Shown here piece after piece: positions 53,186 to 61,600 of a DNA stretch of 64,000 nt. The notes under the pieces were generated by a model. The model did no database searches, had not been told where the DNA came from, and worked only from the letters and a program-made list of their open reading frames with translations. Position numbers and translations under genes: made by a program. The stretch's first letter is position 1. Each line of letters starts with the position of its first letter. The DNA comes from Axinella damicornis (lineage: Eukaryota; Porifera; Demospongiae; Axinellida; Axinellidae). The DNA lies in assembly GCA_963931865.1 (NCBI GenBank), contig OZ007507.1:5081148-5145147 (forward strand), written 5' to 3'.

Positions 53186-55592
53186 ACCTGCTTATCCTTG
53201 AAGTAAGGAAATGGGATTCCAATCTACATGGGAAGAAGATGAAATGTCATCATAAATCAAACCTGGGAGTGGGAGGGTCTGGGTATGAGGCTACACCTCA
53301 ATAATAGAGGCTGGGGAGTGGAAGGTCTGAGATGAGGCCACACTACATGCAACAAAGCATCATTGTCTTTCTGGTACCGTGCCCTTCCTTTCAGGACATA
53401 TTCTTTAAAGATGTGGTCAGTGGAATATTTGATGTGATCATATTTTGCCTCTCAGTTACATTTTGGGGAAACATTACAACATGAATGGAAAGCTCACGGT
53501 GATGACAGCACGGGCATTGTTGTCGGCAAAGTCCAGTCCTTCGCTGACTTTTCCTCTGCACACAGCCAGAAACAGAGCCCCGGTGAGGGGACCCTCCCCA
53601 TCTTCATCTCGCTCTACATACATACAATATGGTGTGTCATTTGTAAGGGACAAAACTACCACTATGTACCCACGACATACACTTGTTAACTCATACAACC
53701 AGATGCTACCCTTGACATGGAGGACAACAGAGTAAAGTATAGTGCTGAAAGTTCCTCACATCAACATGCAGTATATAGCCAAGGTGAAGGTCATGCAAGC
53801 ATGACCTCAGGACCTCCAACCTCAGCATTTGTGTAACATTATTGCAACGTTGGCATTAATCATGTTGGCATCAATTACATGTTGGCATCATCTGGATGCA
53901 GTAATCAGAGTAGGCAAATATTCATTCCATAATTGGAACTTGGAGTTACAACATTCATTTATCAGCTATTGCTGATTGTGCTTTGCATATTCACACTTGC
54001 ATTGTTGGATAGACAAGGGGGATTTTAGAGGCAGGAAGCTAGCCTAGTTCCCAGGCTGTATCGGGTCAGCTTTCTTGATTGCATAAGTGACCTTTGAACT
54101 GCACGAGGAGGATGAGCAACTGCATGAGGCCACCCAGCTTAGGTGGAATCAACCCTGCAGTGATGGAACTTTCTCAGGTGATACGCTCTGTGATCATCGG
54201 TTCAAGCCCACTTTTCATACGTACTGTAAGTGACTAACGCTGGGGGCGGAGGCCTGGGGATGGAGGCCTGTAGGTGGAGGCCTGGGGATGGAGGCCTGGG
54301 GATGGAGGCCTGGGAGTGGAGCCCTGGGGATGGAGGCCTGGGGACTGAGGTTTGGGGACGGAAGCCGGGGGACAGAAGCCTGGGGACGGAGGCCTGGGGA
54401 CGAAGGCCTGTGGGTGGAGGCCTGGGGAGACAGAGGCCTGGGAGTGGAGGCCTGGGGACGGAGACGGAGGCCTGGGGACGGAGGCCTGGGAGTGGAGGCC
54501 TAGGGACGGAGGACTGGGGACAGAGGCCTGGGATTGGAGGCCTGGGGGCAGAGGCTTGGGGGCGGAGCCTTGGGGACAAGGCTAATATAAGTATACACTA
54601 ATTCACTTGCAATCCAAAACCGCCCTCAGTAACCATACACTGATGTGCATTGTGCTAACCACTCTCTTGAAGTTGGTCAGGGGTGACCTCTCCGACAACA
54701 GCATAGAACTGGGCCATCACAGCCTCAAAGTCTGCCTTCTCTCCACTGCGAGGTTCAGAGACAACAAGCTTCTGTTTCATGAGCTTGTACCACAGTCCAG
54801 TCTCCTGCGCAGCAATGTAAAGAATCACCAGAAATATGAATTAGGGACGTGCTATTTTCTATGAAAATTTTCCATACTGAATGCTGCAAGGCTGCACCAG
54901 TATCGGCCTATGAATACACAGGACACAGCACGTATCTAGCTGCAAACAGTCTTGCAGCCTGTACAAACAGGATAATTCTCTATAATTTTCCCGTTAGTTT
55001 AGTTGTGCCTCTTTAATTGCTGCACTACAAAGAAACCATATTACACACCTGCCAGCGATTGCTCAATTTTTCAAGCATCTTGTAAGATGGAAGGAAGCAG
55101 AGAATACCATAGGGAATTGCCTGTGTGAGGAGAGAGAGGGAGGCAAAATAGGGAAGGGGAAAGCGGGAGCAGGAAGCATGGGGAGGAGAGGAGAGGGAGG
55201 AAGGGAAAACCGAAGGGAAGGAGAAGGATTAAAATGAAGCGCAGACATATAAAGATACACGTGCTCCGCAAACCTTGCACACTCTGAGCACCAATTCCCC
55301 TATCTCATCTTGGAAGTCGTACGTCTGCACAAGGCACAAGTAAGAGTATGACAAAACTGGCCACTTTCTAAGATACAAGAAGCAGACAAACTAATATTGC
55401 ACCTCGGACTGTTGGTAGTTGGCAAGCAGTGTCCTTCCATTGGGTCCAGTGGAGAGGGAGCGTATCCAGGTCTGTTACACACATGTACATACATGTATGA
55501 AAGACAAAGTACACAACATTGTCAACCTTTCCCACCAAAAGCATTTCAGATCATTTTCAGCCATTTGAGCCCTTAAATGCACCATAAGCTCT

Positions 55593-55630
<38 letters not shown>

Positions 55631-58600
55631 TTCCTCTCCCACCTGTGCTTCAGGGATGACATGATTGGCCTCCAGTTGGATGGGAAAGGCCACGCCCAGC
55701 TCAGAGGAGAAGGACCCCATGGGAGAGAGGGTGCCAGATGTCAGGACAATGGTACGGGCACAAGTCAGCTGCGAGAAAGCCTGCAGAAGAATACGGCCCA
55801 GGATTCAAATGTGCTCTCAAGAAGACGCATCTTTTTAGCCGATAAATGCATGTTGCTGATAGCTGCCATTGCTAAGACTTTCAGAAGTGCACTTACCACT
55901 GCTGGGTTCAGGCACCAGAAGTTGAGGGTGTAAGACCACACCTTCTCAAACTCTGCAGACAGTAAGTCAACAAGGGAACAATACTCACTGCATAAGGTTG
56001 CTCCACACGAACATATTAAACTCAACGATCAAGTATTATGCAAGATTTACTACCCCACAAGTGAGCTAGAATTAGCATTCCAGCCAGCCTAGCCTCGTTC
56101 CCAGGCCTACCCTTCATTGTTTTTCAATTTGTGTTGACAACAATATGCGGAAGCGGAAGAGCAGTGATATACATGTACAGGAGCATTCATCACAAGAGTA
56201 ATGTCAAGCACATGCGAGGTGGACATTGGGGGGGCCTATAGTCGGTTCAGCTGGTCCTGGATCAGTTTATCGCCCAATTGGGCAGGTTAAAGCACTCCAC
56301 AGCTAGTCCAGACTCCAGATGCTCTAGACAACTCAGCTTGTTCAGTATTATTTGCACTTGGGCCCCACCTTCCACCCGATGTCACTCACGTGATCTCAGA
56401 CCTTCTGCTCTTCCGCTTCCGAGAACTAAACGGGGTAGGGCTGGGAACGAGGCTACAGCTAGCCTAAGCAACCTAAAGCATCGTTTCTCTACCATTGGCT
56501 ACGGTTGGACATACCGTATAGCGGGTTATTTTCGTGGGTGGAAATTTTTGTGAAATGCTGGATACGGTCGTCAGAATTAATTTTCGTGGTTCTAATTTTC
56601 GTGGCACCCGCATTCGCGCTAGCTAGCGCTATAGCTATCGACGCGGATGACGTAATATGAAAATTAGTACACGTACGTGCCGCTTGATGGCCGAAGTACA
56701 GTTTCAACGACATTGCGCTTCACTGTACAGCGTGAGTGCGACGCTACTTCGTCAGTAAAAGACGTGTGGGAGGCCAGTGTTGGAGAAGAACTACCATGCT
56801 AACGCGTATTGATCGCTGTGAGTTACTGGCCTTGTTTTTCGTCGCCGGGGGTCCAGTCATCTCGATCACAACGCGAGGGACAGCTGGTGCACGTGATAGA
56901 GGATCCTGTCAATCGAGGACACTGTCAACGGGACGCAGTCACGCAGGTACAACTACGAAGAGCCGTACAGTGTACTTAAACGACGGCACCTAGCTAGCTA
57001 CGTGTTGCACCGCAGCGCGATTATGGGTTGAAACTTTCGTGGGTGGAAAATTTCGTGACTTGTCGATGAGTCACGAAAATAACGAAAATTGGCACCCCAC
57101 GAAAATAACCCACTATACGGTAAGTCAATCGACTCACCCACATTTCTTGATCTCCTCCTTCTCCAACCTCCAGGCTAGTTTGAGTTGGAGGAGAGAGAGA
57201 GGCACACAGTAAAAGTACTCCCACAGTACATGTATGTGAATGTTTGTCAGTGTTGGCTTACAAGTGTGGAGTCATTTGCTTTTTTAGTGGAGGTCTTCAT
57301 CAGTGATACCCTAATGACACAATCAGGTAATATAACATTGAAAATGGGAGGGAGCAAAGAAGAGAAATTGAGGCAAAATCGAGGAAGAAGCAAAGCAAAG
57401 GGGTGCGAGAAGAATGTGGAGGAGAGGAGGAGAGGAGGAGAGGAGAGTAGGAATGAGGAAGACGAGGGGAAGGGAGGGAGGGGGGTAGGGAGAGACATAG
57501 GGAGTGGAAGGGAGGGAGAGGGTAGGAAGGAGGGGCAAGGGAGGAGAGGAGGAGAGGAGAGTAGGAATGAGGAAGACGAGGGGAAGGGAGGGAGGGGGGT
57601 AGGGAGAGACATAGGGAGTGGAAGGGAGGGAGAGGGTAGGAAGGAGGGGCAAGGGAGTGGGAAGGGACGAAGGGGAAGGGAGGGAGGTAGGATGGACAGA
57701 CAAGGGAGGGGGAGGGAGGGAGGGAGGGATGGAAGGAAGGGAGGGAGGGGGGAGGGAGGGAGGGGGAAGGGAGGGGAGAAGGGATGGAGGGAGGGGGGAA
57801 GGAAGGAGGGGCAAGGGAAGGGAAGGAAGGGAAGGGGAAGGGGTGTCAAGCCTAGCTGAGAGAGAGAGAGTCAGTCTCCTTACCTGTAGTCTGGTGGGTT
57901 GTTGCAGAGGAAGCCGAGCACTGTGGCAATGTGCTCAATCATGTTGAGTGACCCTGTACTGATGGTGGGCGGCTTCTTCCTGCATGCAGACGTGTACACT
58001 GTATTCATGTCAAACAGAGCAGATGGAACGCAGACAGAAGATGGGCTTCCTTGGATACTAGTACCACCACAGCTAGCCATCCTTCGGCCATGGCCCACCC
58101 AATTCTCAGGCCAGGTAGTTTTTGTTGTTTTTTTTGACCTGTTGCTCCATCGCAACATCGAGCGCTCAGCTCAGTCGATCGACACTCGCACTCTTACTCG
58201 TGATCGGGTCATAGCCTCGTTCCCAGGCGCCTGGGAACGAAGCTAATCATAAGCTGTAGGCCCCGCCCCACCTGGCTTTTCGTCACTTCGAAGAGGTGCG
58301 CGGGCCTGGGAACGATATGCAAAATTTGAGCAAGAAAGAAGCACATGGCAGCTGCTGGACCTGCAATCCTCTTACATCTGGAACTAGCAGTGCAAAGCAC
58401 GAAGGTGCCATGAGAGCCTATCCTGATAACTGAAAAATGAAGGTGAAAATTTTTTCCGTACTTCACACGGACTGATCAGCACTTCACACCTCTGCACACT
58501 GCCTTCGGCAGCATCCAATGGATTCTGGGCCACCCTATATCTTTTACAGTGATCCGGCCCTGATCTTTGGATTAGCTAACCTTCCTGGATACCATCTCAG

Positions 58601-61600
58601 CCAACCTTCCTTGGACACTATCTTAGCCAACCGTCCTTGGACACCATCTTAGCCAACAACCATCCTTGTGTAACATTTTACCTTGGGCACCATCTTAGCT
58701 AACCTTCCTGGACACCATCTTAGCCAACGACCATCCTTGTGTAACATTTTACCTTGGACACCATCTTAGCTAACCTTCCTTGGACAGTTTCTTAGCCAAA
58801 TTTCTTGGACACCATCCCAGCCAACCTTCCTTGGACACCATCGTAACCAACAACCATCCTTTGGTAACATTTTAGCCAACATTCCTTGGAGACATCTTAG
58901 CCAACCTTCCTTGGACATCATCCGTCCTTGGACACCATCTTAGCCAACGGGTAACATTGGTTACATCTTAGCCAACCTTCCTTGGACACCATCTTAGCTG
59001 AACCAGCACCTCAAGCACTGACAGGTCGTATCCATGTTCTATACATCGCCCCATAACCTCCGACATGCTATTTGTGCATACCCTCCCACATGCTATTTTG
59101 CACTGCCTTCTTTCAACAGGGGTTGATGTTCTTGGGTCCTTGGCTAGAATTGTAACGGTCACTAGTGGTTACATATGAATGACCATGTTCTAAGTACGTA
59201 TGTATGAATGCTTACTCTCTTGGGTCAGGAGGCTCTGCGATGTGGCCGACGTGAGCCTGCACAGTGAGAGGGGTGAACAACACCATTACTCTAGGTTGTT
59301 CTTGTGCATCAGTAACTATCCACACAACCAGTTTCAGAACTGATTACCTCTCAGGCAACAACTCTGATACGTACCTATGATAGTGAACAAACGAAATCCA
59401 TTCTTCACTTACAGTAGCCACGTGATATTAAGTGCATGCACCTGTATTATAATATCTCCAAAGGAAGGAAATATGCACATACTGAGGATTTCAAGTTGCT
59501 TGTCCAAGATCCATTTCAAATTTTCGGCACATGCGCACTGATGAGAGAGTGCATGATTGTGCACTTTCACCATTTATAAGACATAGCTGTCTTTCCGTAA
59601 ACTAACGCACATGCATCGTTCGAACGAACACAGTGCTTTGCAATTCAGGCTTCAAGCGCAAAGGCCATTTCCATGGCCATACTTACGTATGTGCATGCAC
59701 TAATTTCTTGAATGGATCTGGGACAAAGCAACCTGAAATCCTCAGTAACAATGAGCTGTGTTTAATTTTGAATGAATTCCTCGAATAGGAAGTGCACTTC
59801 ATTTGGAATTACGGCTCTTCCACTCTGTAGGATGAAAAATGGCTGAGGAATAGCTGGGGGTGAGAATCCAACCTGCGCCTAACAGCCAATATGCGCTCAT
59901 TACTTGAGCTGTGCTTAATAACGTGCGACTACAGTATCATGGTTTAGGTTTGGCAATCAGATGATACTTGAGATGGAAGATGCTGATATTGTGCTGGATC
60001 TTAGACATTTGAACTCCGGAAGAACATCACTGTATGATGTATTTTGGAGTGAGTGTAAGAAGTTCTTGGAGGAGGTTATTGGGTCAGCTGTTGATGACCG
60101 AAGACATGCAAGCGTCACCCATTTGGCCAAAGTGATTTCAATCCGTTATCTCCGTGATCAAGTACAAGCGAAACGCTGTGCGTTTAAAAGACCACCGTGT
60201 AACCAGGATTTCCTGTGGCAGCAGCAGAGCATGGAAGAAGGGTTTAATTTTAGTCAAACTGATCCAAAGCCTTGTGAGTTCCATACGCTTGATAAATTAG
60301 CTCAGGTGATGAAGTGCTATGATAAATTGTACACGTACATGTACCATCTCTGGAAGACATGATTGGTCCAGGGCATGGCATAGATAGAGCACGTTGTGCA
60401 GTGCTTTAAGGATTTTACTATCACTGACATACTGCACAAACATTACCATGTACAATAAGAGTGTGTTGACACACACTGTGTATATGAAATACACAATAGC
60501 ACCCAAACTCGTTCCCAGACCTCCGTCCAGCGTTTTGACGCTTACAGTACTGTAATGCGGTACTGCAAACAACAAAAGGTGGGTGGGGGGCTGGGAATGA
60601 GACTATTTCGCATAGAAACATTTTGATAACAGGATACAGTAACTAGGACGTACCAGGATAAGCTGAAAGGTCATGACAGTGATCCCCATTTCTCTGAGGA
60701 CAGGTATGAAGTCATGGCCATTCCAAATGCCACACGCCTGCTCGTAGGCTCGCTTAGGGAGGGCATCGGCCACTGACTGCATCCAATTAGCAATGGCTTG
60801 GACCTGAAAGACAATGAGACCGTCACATGTACAGCAAAAATACTACAGGTGGCAACCGCACTCCTGGTAGGGCAAAGTTTTCAAAATATGCCTCGTGCTA
60901 TCCTACCTCAACAAAAGTACTGCAAGTGATAAAAGCTGGGCAGAGGCCTGGGAATGAGGTTAGTGTCATGCCTCGCTTTACCCTCATCGGGTGGATACTT
61001 CAGTGGGCTCCAGTTGCACCCACCAAGCCAGTACTGACAGCTTACCTCACCTCGTGGATACCTCAGTAGGCTCCAGTTGCACCCACCAAGCCGGTACTGA
61101 CAGCTTACCTCACCTCGTGGATACAGCTACCTCTAACGTGCACATACATGACATCAGGTGCCGAATCGTGCGGGTTATTTTCTGCTGTACTAAACATTCT
61201 AATGCTAATGCTCAAACTCTGGAACCATGGTGAGTCTCTGAACAACAACTATTATAATACAGTTGAGCAAGTGAAATAAATCAAGATCATGACGGGGCAG
61301 TCAGATTCTTCGTAGGCCTATCCTGAGGTTGTTTTACAAGAAATTCCCTACCAGGAGTGTAATGATCACAGGAACTTACAATGGTCAGCAGAAACTGGTA
61401 ACTGTGTTGAAGGTCTCTTGGGACAGCAAACACTGAAACACAAGATGGGGAATTGTGTACTGAAGAGTGGTAAGTCTCTACCAGGGGTAAAATTTCACTG
61501 CTTGTCTCCTGTACTCCTAGAGGGTCATGTGGCAGTACCGGATATATCAACAGGGCTAGATATCTGACTGTGACGTCTATAGGCACAATGATGACCCAAG

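Noticed and set aside
53474..53698. Single-ORF reading of motif V exon running to [10 protein letters not shown]
   Set aside because: The 5' part is intron. The exon boundary at 53613 (ATGTAG acceptor) restores the helicase frame.
57185..57949. 200-codon Gly/Arg/Glu-rich and Pro/Ser-rich ORFs
   Set aside because: Composition of the purine tract keeps both strands open; the tract is intronic to BRIP1 and internally duplicated.
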